From positions 6,306,501 through 6,370,500 of the forward strand of contig NZ_AP021861.1 of the NCBI RefSeq assembly GCF_009177095.1: 64,000 nucleotides of DNA, given 5' to 3'. This document shows positions 1 through 8,833 of the stretch, piece after piece (position 1 is the first letter of the stretch; every line of letters starts with the position of its first letter). Origin of the DNA: Lacipirellula parvula. Lineage in GTDB: Bacteria > Planctomycetota > Planctomycetia > Pirellulales > Lacipirellulaceae. The notes beneath the pieces were generated by a model, which was not told the DNA's origin, made no database searches, and worked only from the letters and a program-made list of their open reading frames with translations. The position numbers and the translations under genes were made by a program.

Positions 1-690
1 GTCGAAGAATCGACGCCCATGTTCACGCCCTCCACGAGCGCCGATTTCGCCATGCCCGCCGGGCTTCCCTTTCTGGCAGCCGGCGATGCGTCGCAACGGC
101 GCTTCGACGCCGCCTTCTCGGCGTTCGGAGACGATGACCTGCAACCGATCCGGCGCCGTGAATCGGCGAATGGCTGGTTGCAAGCTGAACGCAACGGTCG
201 CACTGAGAGCAATTCGGTCGCGTGGGCCAACCCCAAGCACCGTGCACGGCGCGGCGAGTTGCACGAGTTCTCCGCAGAGGAAACTGAACTCGCGCGGCGC
301 GACGCCGCCATCGGCGTCCTCGAAGATCGTCACTGCACGGTTTCTGACGACGAGTTGCTATAGCCTTCGCTCGCGCGGAGAGGTCTGGCAAGAACGAAGT
401 GATCGTTACTGTGACGTTGATCGCGCGAACGTAAGCGCGCGCAAGGACGCCCGCCAAGGCGTTTCGGCAGTCGACGGACTTCGGATGGCGTTCGCGAAAA
501 GCTTCCCTTCGCAACTCCGTGCCGTTGCGATATCTCTCTGCGGCTCAACGGGTTGCATTCGCGCGACCAATCGACGGCAAATCAGGCAAGCTAGGTTCTT
601 CTTGCCGCCGCGGCTTTATTAACCTAATCTCTTAGTAGCGATTGCGACGATTGAGATTGACGGTTGCTCCCGTTTTCCGAGCCGGCTTAC
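1..690. other. Window edge and leader region without a confident gene
   Basis: Open frames exist on both strands over the first 360 bases, but none gives a recognisable protein. The in-register plus and minus frames are mirror images of each other, as expected of GC-rich DNA. A minus-strand ATG at 52 would start a protein running off the window edge (MAKSALVEGVNMGVDSS...), which is plausible but unprovable from 17 residues. From about 363 to 690 no coding signal is seen. The end of this stretch is locally AT-richer (around 612-660) and probably holds the promoter of the plus-strand export cluster. I could not assign -35 and -10 boxes with confidence. Confidence 0.4.
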
Positions 691-1173
691 ATGTTCCACC
701 GCTCCCCATTATTGACGCGAATGATCGCCGCCCTCGGGCTGGCGTTGCTGTCAATTAACGGGGCGCAACAATGCCGCGCACTTTGCTTGCTAGCAGATTG
801 CCACGCGGCCGAAACCTGTCCGCATGACGAAGCAGCCCAGCCGCGTTCATGTGGAACGTGCTGCAAACCAGCCAAGCCAACCGCCGCGAGCCCGCAGCAC
901 CGCCACTCTGGCGACGAACTGTGCGATGATTCGCACAGCTCGGACCACTGCCCCAGCGAACAACCTTGCGCCTGCTGCGCCTCGCCGGTGCCGACGCAAA
1001 CATCCTCGGTCGTCGACTCGCAAGAAGTGCTCGATGCGATGCCGCTCGATGGCAATCTGACGGCCGTCGTCCAATATTTGAACCGCCATTCCGAACGCGT
1101 TTCGGACGCGCACAACAGCGATCTTCCGCGAACCGTTTCGGTATGCGCGGAGTTGTGCCGCTTCATCATTTGA
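691..1173 (+). CDS. Cys/His-rich exported small protein, putative metal binding
   Basis: 160 residues from the ATG at 691; an upstream in-frame TTG at 664 would only lengthen the N-terminus ahead of the signal sequence. A hydrophobic segment near residues 8-24 (MIAALGLALLSINGA) looks like a signal peptide. The rest is unusually rich in cysteine (14 after the signal, including two CC pairs in GTCC and CACC) and histidine. I recognise no domain. First gene of a plus-strand block with an HMA protein, a Cys-containing lipoprotein and an ABC efflux system, so a role in periplasmic metal or thiol handling is inferred. Disulfide-rich structure without metal is an alternative. Confidence 0.7.
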   Translation: MFHRSPLLTRMIAALGLALLSINGAQQCRALCLLADCHAAETCPHDEAAQPRSCGTCCKPAKPTAASPQHRHSGDELCDDSHSSDHCPSEQPCACCASPVPTQTSSVVDSQEVLDAMPLDGNLTAVVQYLNRHSERVSDAHNSDLPRTVSVCAELCRFII

Positions 1174-1320
1174 GCATCACTCGCTTCGATCTTTGCCCGC
1201 TGGGCATGTAGCTGACTCACGCTGAGCAGCCGTTACTGCACGAATTGTCGCGAGGCGCCCGCCTGCGCTGCGACGAACGGATTCGTCGCCCCCGCCTCGA
1301 TTTTATCTAGGGAGTAGTCC

Positions 1321-2004
1321 GTGAAACTGCATCGAATGGCCCGTTGGGCCAGGTCGCTCGCCCTGCTGGCCGCCGTCGTGGCGCCAGTTGCACTCAACGC
1401 CTCCAGCGCCGTCGCGGCCGACGTCGTCACCTACGAGATCACGGCGGACGACATGTGCTGCCAAGGGTGCGCCAAGAAAATTGCCGCCCAGCTCTACACG
1501 GCGCCAGGCGTGATGAACGTCTCGGCGAACGTTGAAAAGCGGCTCGTCACCGTCACGGCGAAGCCCTCGCCGAAGCTCACCGCCGACCGGCTCTGGAACG
1601 CCGTCGAAAAGGGAAAGGGCAAGCCGTCGCGGCTCGTCGCGAGCGACGCGGCGATCTCGCTGGTTCGTCCCGATCAGCTCGATGCGGCCAGCCGCGCTAC
1701 TGACGGCCGTTATGTGATTGCCGTAACGCCCGCCGCCGACGCGAACGCCATCGCTCAGTTGAGTAGCGCCGTGCAGTCGATGAAGGGCGTTCAAACGGTC
1801 ACGCTGCTGCAGGACAAATCGCAACTGATCGTCGAGCCGGCGAAGAACGTGCAACTTTCGCCGTGGCCGATGCTGTCATCCGCTCGGCAGTTGGGCCTCA
1901 CGCCTTCCTCGGTCACCGGTCCATTTGGCCGGCTCACCTTGGAAACGACTCAAGCCGCTCCGCAAGTCAGCGCACGTCCTCAATCCGCCGGAGGGACTCG
2001 ATGA
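1321..2004 (+). CDS. Exported heavy-metal-associated (HMA) domain protein
   Basis: 227 residues from a GTG preceded by AGGGAG at a suitable distance. Signal peptide over residues 1-33, ending SAVAA. The HMA (ferredoxin-like) domain follows at about 36-95 with the metal site M45-C46-C47-Q-G-C50, which fits MxCxxC with cysteine as the first x. A second region (about 115-170; RYVIAV...VQSMKGVQTVTLL...) has the same alternation but lacks the cysteines, so it may be a degenerate second HMA fold. HMA domains bind soft cations such as Cu(I); an exported one would pass or sense metal in the periplasm. Its stop overlaps the next start as ATGA, implying translational coupling. Confidence 0.85.
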   Translation: MKLHRMARWARSLALLAAVVAPVALNASSAVAADVVTYEITADDMCCQGCAKKIAAQLYTAPGVMNVSANVEKRLVTVTAKPSPKLTADRLWNAVEKGKGKPSRLVASDAAISLVRPDQLDAASRATDGRYVIAVTPAADANAIAQLSSAVQSMKGVQTVTLLQDKSQLIVEPAKNVQLSPWPMLSSARQLGLTPSSVTGPFGRLTLETTQAAPQVSARPQSAGGTR

Positions 2005-2534
2005 AATCGTCACTGTATGTTGCCGCGCTCGCGAGCGCGCTCAGCCTGAGCGTTGGTTGCGGTAGCCCCGCTTCCACAACGCCTGTAAGCAGCGCCGCGA
2101 CGACCAGCGCCGTCGTCAACGGCGAGAAGTACCTGCTCGCCGAAGAACCCGACGACGCCGTCGGCGTGATCGAAGCCCGCGAAACGGCGAGCAACGGCGA
2201 CCCGCTAGTCGTCGTCGGTCGCATCGGCGGTTCCGACAAGCCGTGGGTCGAAGGTCGCGCGGCGTTCATGCTGCTCGACGCGTCGATGGCGGTCGTCGCC
2301 GAAGGGACCGAGAGCGCTGAAGGCGAAGTCTGCATGGGCGACTGCTGCGCGAACGAACGCGCCGAATGCACCACGCTCGTGAAGGTCGTCGACAACGGCG
2401 CCCTCGTCCCGGCCGACTCCCGCCAACTCCTTGGCGTGAAGGAAAACGACTTCGTCGTCATCCGCGGCAAAGCGAGCAAAGACGAGAGCGGCAATTTTAC
2501 AGTGTTGGCCGACGGCGTGTTCATTCGCCGGTAG
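2001..2534 (+). CDS. Lipoprotein with CxxxCC cluster, unknown family
   Basis: 177 residues. The start at 2001 overlaps the preceding gene by four bases. The signal ends in a lipobox LSVGC with Cys20 as the predicted lipid-modified residue. The mature protein has a compact beta-rich region with residues C111, C115, C116 and C123 ([13 protein letters not shown]). No named family recognised. The cysteine cluster and the neighbours (HMA protein before, ABC permease 26 bases after) suggest a membrane-tethered metal-binding or redox partner of the transporter. This is inference from context only. Confidence 0.75.
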   Translation: MKSSLYVAALASALSLSVGCGSPASTTPVSSAATTSAVVNGEKYLLAEEPDDAVGVIEARETASNGDPLVVVGRIGGSDKPWVEGRAAFMLLDASMAVVAEGTESAEGEVCMGDCCANERAECTTLVKVVDNGALVPADSRQLLGVKENDFVVIRGKASKDESGNFTVLADGVFIRR

Positions 2535-2560
2535 TCGTTCGGAAGAGAAACGAGAGAACC

Positions 2561-3718
2561 ATGCGGCGACTTTTACCTTGGGACTATGGCGTTCGGAACC
2601 TGTTTCGCCGGCCGTCGCGCAGTGCGCTGACGCTCGGCGGGCTGTCGATCGTCATCCTGCTGGTGCTGGTCGTCGTCGGATTCATTCGCGGACTGGAAGC
2701 ATCGCTCGCCGCCACCGGACAACCGAACGTCGTCTTGGTGTATGCGATGACTTCCGGCGCCGACATCGAGAACTCTGCGATCCCCGGACGGACTCCGGCG
2801 CTGCTCGCCGCTAGCGTCGCTGGAGTCCGGTCGCAGTTCGGCGAGAAATTCATCTCGCCCGAGCTATACCTGGGAACGCGGATCTCAGTGAACGATCAAG
2901 AAGGGCTCGGCTTGGTGCGCGGCGTGACGACGGCCGCGCCGCTCGTTCGCCAGCAGGTGCAGATCATCGAGGGAACGTGGCCGGGACCGGGCGAAGTGCT
3001 GGCCGGGCGGCTTGTTCACTCGAAGCTCGGCTGCGACGAGGCGGCGTTGCAGCCCGGGCAAACGATTCGCTTCGATGGTCGCGATTGGAAGATTAGCGGC
3101 GTGTTTGCCGCCGGCGGCGCGGCGTTTGAATCGGAAGTCTGGTGCCCGCTGAACGACTTGCAGTCCGCGCTCAAGCGGCAAGACCTCAGCCTGGTCGCCG
3201 TCACGATGGACTCGGCCGACGCCGCCGCAGACGTCGACCTCTTCTGCCGCGAGCGGATCGATCTCGAACTGAAGTCGGTGGGAGAAATGGCCTACTACGC
3301 CGACCTGCAAAAGCATTATCGCCCGGTGCGGATGCTCGGTTGGATCGTCGTCTGCCTCGTCGCGGGCTCCGGCGTCTTCGCGGGGCTCAACACGATGTAT
3401 GGCGCCGTTGTGGGCCGCATCCGCGAACTCGCCACGCTGCAGGCCATCGGCTATCGGCGGCGCGCGATCCTACTCACGCTGATCCAAGAAGCGACGCTGC
3501 TCGCCTGTTGCGGCGCGCTGATCGCCTGCCTGTTGGGACTACTGTTCGTCAACGGCACGGCGGTACGGTTCACGATGGGAGCGTTCATGCTTCGCGTCGA
3601 TAGCGTCGGCATTGCCATCGCCTGCATCACCGCGGTCATCCTTGGCATCGTCGGCGCCTTGCCGCCGGCGGCCAAGGCGATGCGACTCCCCGTTGTGGAA
3701 GCGATCAAAGCTATTTAA
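2561..3718 (+). CDS. ABC transporter permease, FtsX/MacB family (first copy)
   Basis: 385 residues from the ATG at 2561. Topology is that of MacB/LolC/DevC-type permeases: one transmembrane helix near residues 23-43, a periplasmic domain of about 210 residues, then three helices near 262-288, 305-333 and 349-370. The ERI-like loop between the first two C-terminal helices ([19 protein letters not shown]) is the FtsX hallmark that docks on the ATPase. The periplasmic domain contains three cysteines (SKLGC, VWCP, LFCRE), more than usual. It likely pairs with the second permease of this cluster. Such systems drive periplasmic substrates outward (mechanotransmission) with an adaptor and a TolC-like channel. 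Confidence 0.9.
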   Translation: MRRLLPWDYGVRNLFRRPSRSALTLGGLSIVILLVLVVVGFIRGLEASLAATGQPNVVLVYAMTSGADIENSAIPGRTPALLAASVAGVRSQFGEKFISPELYLGTRISVNDQEGLGLVRGVTTAAPLVRQQVQIIEGTWPGPGEVLAGRLVHSKLGCDEAALQPGQTIRFDGRDWKISGVFAAGGAAFESEVWCPLNDLQSALKRQDLSLVAVTMDSADAAADVDLFCRERIDLELKSVGEMAYYADLQKHYRPVRMLGWIVVCLVAGSGVFAGLNTMYGAVVGRIRELATLQAIGYRRRAILLTLIQEATLLACCGALIACLLGLLFVNGTAVRFTMGAFMLRVDSVGIAIACITAVILGIVGALPPAAKAMRLPVVEAIKAI

Positions 3719-3778
3719 CTCAGTGACCTGATTCGGCCTCGTGTAAACAAAAACTTTTTGCAACCAGAAGCGTCGACC

Positions 3779-5380
3779 ATGTCGCATGTCGATCTCAGCC
3801 AACTCGCCGTGACGCGCCAGCCCGCAGCGACGGCCAAACCGCCCGTGCGGCGTCGCTGGGGCACGCGCTACATCGCGCCAGTTGCGATTCTCGCGGCGTT
3901 CGGAGCGTTGTTCGCCGCCGCGATGCGCGATACCTTGCTTCCCGCGCAGGCGGTGACCGTCGTGCCGGTGATCGTCACGCGGGCCGAGATTCAGCAAGAG
4001 GGGACGCCCCTGTTCCAAGCCGCCGGCTGGATTGAACCGCAACCCTCGGCCGTCACGGCGTCGGCCCTCGCCAGCGGCGTCGTCGAGCAGATGCTCGTCG
4101 TCGAAGGCCAACTCGTGCAGAAAGGCGAACCGATCGCCAAATTAAACGACGCTGACGCCAAACTCATGGTGCAGCAAGCAGACGCCAAGTTGCGGCTCGC
4201 CGAAGCCGACCTGCAAAGCGCTCAAGCGTCGCTCACCGCCGCACAATCGACGCTCGCCAACCCTAACGAACTACGGGTCGCGCTCGCCGACGCCGAATCG
4301 TTGCTTGCGGAAACTCAACTCGGCCTCGGCAATCTTCCGTTTGCGATCGAAAGCGCAACGAGCCGCCAACAGTTGGCAGCTGAAAATCTTGCCCGCAAAG
4401 AACAAGCCGGCGATGCGGTCGCCGGACGCGTCACGCGCGAAGCGGCCGCCGAACTCGCCGCTACGAAGAGTGCTCTCGGCGAATTGCAATCCCGCGGCCC
4501 GAAGCTCCGCGAACAGATCGACGCGCTCGGGCGCAAACGCGACGCCTTGCGGCAGCAGTTGGAATTGATGACGGAACCCAAGCGTGCCGTCGCCGCTGCA
4601 GAAGCATCGCTGGCGGCGGCCAAGGCGCGGCACGAACAGGCCCACCTGGAAGTCGACGCCGCTCAATTAAATCTCGATCGGATGACGGTCGCCGCGCCCA
4701 TCTCGGGCCGCATCCTCACGGTCGACGCTCGCCCCGGCAAACGCTTATCGGGGCTCGATCCCCTCTCCGAGCAAAACTCCAGCGCGGTCGCCTCGATGTA
4801 CAACCCCGCGAAACTGCAAGTTCGCGTCGATGTTCGCTTGGAAGACGTCCCCCAGGTGCAGATCGGCCAGCCAGTCACCATCGAAACAGCCGCGTCGCGT
4901 CAGCCGCTCACCGGCAAGGTGCTCTGGCTCACGACGCGGGCCGACATCCAGAAGAACACGCTGCAGGTGAAGGTCGGCATCGACAACCCGCCCGCGGTGA
5001 TCACTCCCGAAATGCTCGGCAAAGTGACGTTCGTCGCGCCGCCGCAGCCAGTGACTGACCAGCAAGAAATGGCGGATGCACTCCGCCTGCTCGTTCCGCG
5101 GCAACTGGTGCAAGAAGGCGACGGCGGCAAGTTCGTGTGGATCGCCGACGCGACGAACGGCGTCGCCCGTCGCACGCCGGTCGAACTCGGCAAAGCGGGC
5201 ACCGACCAGTTGGTCGAAGTCGCCGCCGGAATCGACCCGACGATGAAGCTCGTCGCCACGGGCCGCGAGTCGCTTACCGACGGCACACGCATTCGCATCG
5301 TCGGCAACGATCAAAACATCGGCGGCGGGCCTGCCGGCATGTCGCCGACCGCACGCACGACAAGCCCCGTCGTTCAATAG
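3779..5380 (+). CDS. HlyD-type periplasmic adaptor with long coiled coil
   Basis: 533 residues from the ATG at 3779; an in-frame TTG at 3758 has no better ribosome site. One transmembrane helix near residues 30-48 anchors it in the inner membrane. Then come a split lipoyl domain (about 85-125 and 290-320), a long helical hairpin of roughly 160 residues rich in Ala, Glu, Gln and Leu, a beta-barrel region (about 340-410) and a membrane-proximal C-terminus. This is the membrane fusion protein of a tripartite exporter. The long hairpin is suited to reach a TolC-like channel, which is encoded four genes downstream. Order adaptor-ATPase-permease recalls DevBCA-like systems. Confidence 0.9.
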   Translation: MSHVDLSQLAVTRQPAATAKPPVRRRWGTRYIAPVAILAAFGALFAAAMRDTLLPAQAVTVVPVIVTRAEIQQEGTPLFQAAGWIEPQPSAVTASALASGVVEQMLVVEGQLVQKGEPIAKLNDADAKLMVQQADAKLRLAEADLQSAQASLTAAQSTLANPNELRVALADAESLLAETQLGLGNLPFAIESATSRQQLAAENLARKEQAGDAVAGRVTREAAAELAATKSALGELQSRGPKLREQIDALGRKRDALRQQLELMTEPKRAVAAAEASLAAAKARHEQAHLEVDAAQLNLDRMTVAAPISGRILTVDARPGKRLSGLDPLSEQNSSAVASMYNPAKLQVRVDVRLEDVPQVQIGQPVTIETAASRQPLTGKVLWLTTRADIQKNTLQVKVGIDNPPAVITPEMLGKVTFVAPPQPVTDQQEMADALRLLVPRQLVQEGDGGKFVWIADATNGVARRTPVELGKAGTDQLVEVAAGIDPTMKLVATGRESLTDGTRIRIVGNDQNIGGGPAGMSPTARTTSPVVQ

Positions 5381-5410
5381 AAAACGCTCCCGACTAGAGA
5401 GTCAAATATT

Positions 5411-6118
5411 ATGCCACTCGTAGAAGTCATCGACGTTCGCAAAGAATATGTGAGCGGCGAAGAAACGATCCGCCCGCTCGACGGCGTCCACCTCGACATC
5501 GAGGAAGGCGACTTCGTCTCGCTGATGGGCGCCAGCGGTTCAGGCAAGAGCACGCTGTTGAACCTCGTGGCCGGCATCGACGAGGTTACCTCGGGAACGA
5601 TCGTCGTCAGCGACACCGAGATCACCTCGCTCTCCCGCGGCGGGCTCGCCGATTGGCGGGCTGCGAACATCGGCTACATCTTTCAGACGCACAACCTCAT
5701 CCCGGTGCTCACCGCCTACGAAAACGTCGAGTTGCCGCTGCTGCTGCTACCGATGTCGGCGGCCGAGCGGGCCAAGCGGGTCGAGATCGCCCTCGCCGCC
5801 GTCGATCTCACCAACCGCGCCGGCCATTACCCCCGTCAAATGTCGGGCGGCCAGGAACAGCGCGTCGGCATCGCGCGGGCGATCGTCGCGAATCCCACCG
5901 TCGTCGTCGCCGACGAACCGACCGGCAGCCTCGACGACGACACGACCGAGCAGATCCTCACGCTGCTGCAACGCGTCAACCGCGAACTGGGGATGACGCT
6001 GCTGATGGTGACGCACGACGCCGACGCCGCCACCCGCGCCACGCGTCGCCTGCGGCTCGAACGCAGCCAACTCATTGAGAACGGCAAGCCGATCATCCCC
6101 CGCGCCCTGACCGCCTAA
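5411..6118 (+). CDS. ABC transporter ATPase, LolD/MacB-type
   Basis: 235 residues, the usual size for this family. Walker [10 protein letters not shown] at residues 40-48; Q-loop in [10 protein letters not shown]; signature [14 protein letters not shown], where the canonical LSGGQ begins with Met; Walker B and following Glu in [13 protein letters not shown]-loop in MVTHD. It powers the two FtsX-like permeases on either side of it in the cluster. It follows the adaptor by 30 bases and precedes the second permease by 12. No fused permease domain is present, so it is the LolD/DevA type rather than full-length MacB. Confidence 0.93.
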   Translation: MPLVEVIDVRKEYVSGEETIRPLDGVHLDIEEGDFVSLMGASGSGKSTLLNLVAGIDEVTSGTIVVSDTEITSLSRGGLADWRAANIGYIFQTHNLIPVLTAYENVELPLLLLPMSAAERAKRVEIALAAVDLTNRAGHYPRQMSGGQEQRVGIARAIVANPTVVVADEPTGSLDDDTTEQILTLLQRVNRELGMTLLMVTHDADAATRATRRLRLERSQLIENGKPIIPRALTA

Positions 6119-6130
6119 GGAATTGCGTCC

Positions 6131-7273
6131 GTGTTCAACTTCATTCCTTACATCGCGAAAAGCCTCTGGCGGCATCGCACGCGCAGCCTGCTGACAATCA
6201 GCGGCGCCGCGGTGGCGTTGTTGGTCTTTTGCTTCGTCGGCGCCGTTCAGCATGGCTTGTTCGCACTCACGGAAAATCAAGAATCGGGGCGGACGCTCAT
6301 CGTCTTCCAGGAGAACCGCTTCTGCCCGCAGAGCAGCAAGCTTCCACAAGATTATGCGACGACGATCGCCAAACTCCCCGGCGTCGCCGAGGTGACGCCC
6401 ATCATGGTCTTCACCAACAACTGTCGCGCGAGCCTCGACGCGATCGTCTTCCAAGGAATGCAGCCCGAGCAATTGAAACAGTCGCGGCCGCTGGAAATCC
6501 GCTCAGGGAACTGGGAAACCTTCGCCCGCCAGGACGATGCGGCCCTTGTCGGCCAAGCGGTCGCCGCTCGCCGCAAGCTGAAGCCGGGGGACAAGTTCAC
6601 CATCGGCGACGTCACTGTGCTCGTGGCCGGCGTGTTCGCCTCGAACACTGCGTCCGACGAAGCGCTGATCTACACGCATCTCGACTTCCTGCAACGTGCC
6701 CGCGGCCTGAGCGATGTCGGCCAAGTGACGATGCTCGAAGTCCACCTCGCCGATGGAGCCAACCCCGACGCCGTTGCCACCGCGATCGACGCCGAGTTCC
6801 ACTCCGGCCCCGTCGCGACGACGACGCGCACCAAGGGCATGTTCCAAGCCGACACGCTCTCCGATCTCGCCGAACTGATCGGTTTCATCCACTGGCTTGG
6901 CTACGCTTGCGTCGCGCTCGTCCTCTCGCTCGTCGCGACGACGACGATCATGTCGGTGCAAGACCGAATCAAAGAACACGCCGTCCTGCAAACGCTCGGC
7001 TTCCGGCCGCTACGCATCTTTCGGCTCGTCATTACGGAAAGCGTGCTGCTGAGCGTGCTGGGGGGCGGCCTCGGCGTCGTCGGCGGCATGTTGTTCCTCG
7101 CCTGGTCCGACATGTCGGTTGCCGCGGAAGGCGTCACGATTGCGTTTCGCCCTTCGTGGGACATCGCCCTGCAAGGCGCCATCGCCTCGCTGGCGGTCGG
7201 TTTGCTGGCAGGCATCGCGCCAGGCTGGCAGGCGGCTCAAACCAAAATCGTCACCGCACTGAGGCATGCCTAG
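6131..7273 (+). CDS. ABC transporter permease, FtsX/MacB family (second copy)
   Basis: 380 residues from a GTG at 6131, 12 bases after the ATPase. Same four-helix layout as the first permease: helix near 19-41, a periplasmic MacB-like domain of about 210 residues, then helices near 255-280, 297-323 and 343-368. The cytoplasmic loop [19 protein letters not shown] corresponds to the ATPase-docking segment. Two cysteines lie in the periplasmic domain (NRFCPQ and NNCRAS). The two permeases are clearly different in sequence, so a heterodimer is likely, as in LolCE. Confidence 0.9.
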   Translation: MFNFIPYIAKSLWRHRTRSLLTISGAAVALLVFCFVGAVQHGLFALTENQESGRTLIVFQENRFCPQSSKLPQDYATTIAKLPGVAEVTPIMVFTNNCRASLDAIVFQGMQPEQLKQSRPLEIRSGNWETFARQDDAALVGQAVAARRKLKPGDKFTIGDVTVLVAGVFASNTASDEALIYTHLDFLQRARGLSDVGQVTMLEVHLADGANPDAVATAIDAEFHSGPVATTTRTKGMFQADTLSDLAELIGFIHWLGYACVALVLSLVATTTIMSVQDRIKEHAVLQTLGFRPLRIFRLVITESVLLSVLGGGLGVVGGMLFLAWSDMSVAAEGVTIAFRPSWDIALQGAIASLAVGLLAGIAPGWQAAQTKIVTALRHA

Positions 7274-7375
7274 CATCCCTCTTCGCTGCGAAAGCTCACG
7301 CTCGGAGACGCCGTCGCTGATTCAACCAAACTCAAAATGAACTAGCGACGCTGCTGCGGAAAGGAATCCCGCCAG

Positions 7376-8812
7376 ATGTTCAACATCAATCACAACGTCT
7401 TTCTAACGCCTCGCAGCGGCGCATGGCGGCGCCTTGTCGTTTGCTGCTGCATCGCAATCGGTTCAAACCGCGCCGTGGCGCAAAGCCACGTCAATCTGCG
7501 CATTGCCGACTCGGTGCTGCCCGCAGCGGAGCCCATTCCGCTGCCGACTCCCGAGGCGGCGGCCGGTCTCGGCCTGGAAGACCTCGAGCAGATGGCGCTC
7601 AGTTGCAACCCCTCCGTTCAACGCGCAGCGGCGATGGTCGCCGCTGCGGGCGGAACTTGGGTTCAAGTCGGCTTGGCGCCCAATCCGAGCGTCGGCTACG
7701 AAGGCCAGCAAATCGGCAGCGGCGGACTCGCTGAGCAGCATGGCGTGCTGTTTAGCCAAGAAATCGTTCGCGGCGGCAAGCTCGCGCTGAATCGCGCCGT
7801 CGCAGGGAACGAACGCATGCGGCTTGAGCAAGAACTCGCAGCCCAACGACTCCGCGTGCTGACCGACGTGCGCGTCGCCTACTTTCAGGTGCTGCTCGCA
7901 CAACGGCAAATCGACCTAACGAACAACCTCACGCAAATCGGCCAGCAGAGCGCCAAGACAGTCGATGCCTTGTACCGCTCGCAAGAAGTCGGCAAGTCCG
8001 ACGTTCTGCAGGCTCAGCTCGAAATCGAGAACTCGCAAATCCTCGCCGAAAACGCCCGGAACCGCTACGCCGCCGCCTGGCGCAGCTTGTCGGCCGTCAT
8101 CGGCGATCCCTCGCTCGCGCCGCAGCCGCTCCACGGCGATCCGCTCGGCGATCCTCAAAAAATCGACTTCGACGAAGCGCTCGGCCGATTGCTCTCGCTC
8201 AGTCCCGAAATGGCCGCTGCGTCGATGGCGATCTCGCGCGCTCGCGCCGCCATCGAACGCGAACGCGTCGAGCCGGTACCGAACGTTACGGTGCAGGGCC
8301 TCGTCAACTGGATGGATAACGGCATCAACGGCAAACCCGACGGCGGCGTCGCGGTGAGCGTCCCGATTCCCGTCTTCAATCGCAACCAAGGCGGCGTCGC
8401 CCGCGCCCAGGCCGAGTTAGTCGCGGCGAGTCGCGCACGCGACCAACTCGAACTCGACTTGCGCAATCGGCTGGCCCCGACGTTCGAACGCTACGCGAAC
8501 GCCCGCAATCAGGTCGTTCGCTACCGCGACGTCATCCTGCCGGCGGCCGACGAGTCGCTCGATCTCACTCGCAAAACCTACACAGCGGGCGAGACAAATT
8601 ACGTTGCGTTGCTCACCGCTCAGCGGACGTACTCGCACACGCAGCTTGGTTACTTGGAAGCCGTGCGAGCGCTGCGGATTTCCGAGGTTCAGATCGACGG
8701 CTTGCTCCTCGCCGGCAGCCTGGAGAGCGCACCGACCGGATCGTCGAGCCTCGAAGTCGGCGGCGGCGTGCAAACCGAACCAGTCGGCGCGATTGGCCTC
8801 GTGCCGCAGTAA
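7376..8812 (+). CDS. TolC-like outer membrane efflux protein
   Basis: 478 residues with a signal peptide over 1-36 (ending AVAQS). The body has the duplicated OEP layout: long amphipathic helices (for example PSVQRAAAMVAAAGGTW and LEQELAAQRLRVLTDVRVAYFQVLLAQRQIDL) and short beta segments, repeated in the second half (LSPEMAAASMAISRARAAIE... to LLTAQRTYSHTQLGYLEAVRALRISE). The NPSV/GLAPNPSVGYE segment resembles metal-efflux CzcC/CusC members. It follows the second permease by about 100 bases with a GGAAAGGA ribosome site. It ends only 21 bases from the stop of the convergent RND pump, which has no channel gene of its own nearby. Confidence 0.9.
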   Translation: MFNINHNVFLTPRSGAWRRLVVCCCIAIGSNRAVAQSHVNLRIADSVLPAAEPIPLPTPEAAAGLGLEDLEQMALSCNPSVQRAAAMVAAAGGTWVQVGLAPNPSVGYEGQQIGSGGLAEQHGVLFSQEIVRGGKLALNRAVAGNERMRLEQELAAQRLRVLTDVRVAYFQVLLAQRQIDLTNNLTQIGQQSAKTVDALYRSQEVGKSDVLQAQLEIENSQILAENARNRYAAAWRSLSAVIGDPSLAPQPLHGDPLGDPQKIDFDEALGRLLSLSPEMAAASMAISRARAAIERERVEPVPNVTVQGLVNWMDNGINGKPDGGVAVSVPIPVFNRNQGGVARAQAELVAASRARDQLELDLRNRLAPTFERYANARNQVVRYRDVILPAADESLDLTRKTYTAGETNYVALLTAQRTYSHTQLGYLEAVRALRISEVQIDGLLLAGSLESAPTGSSSLEVGGGVQTEPVGAIGLVPQ

Positions 8813-8833
8813 CGCGTGCATCGACCGAACCGC

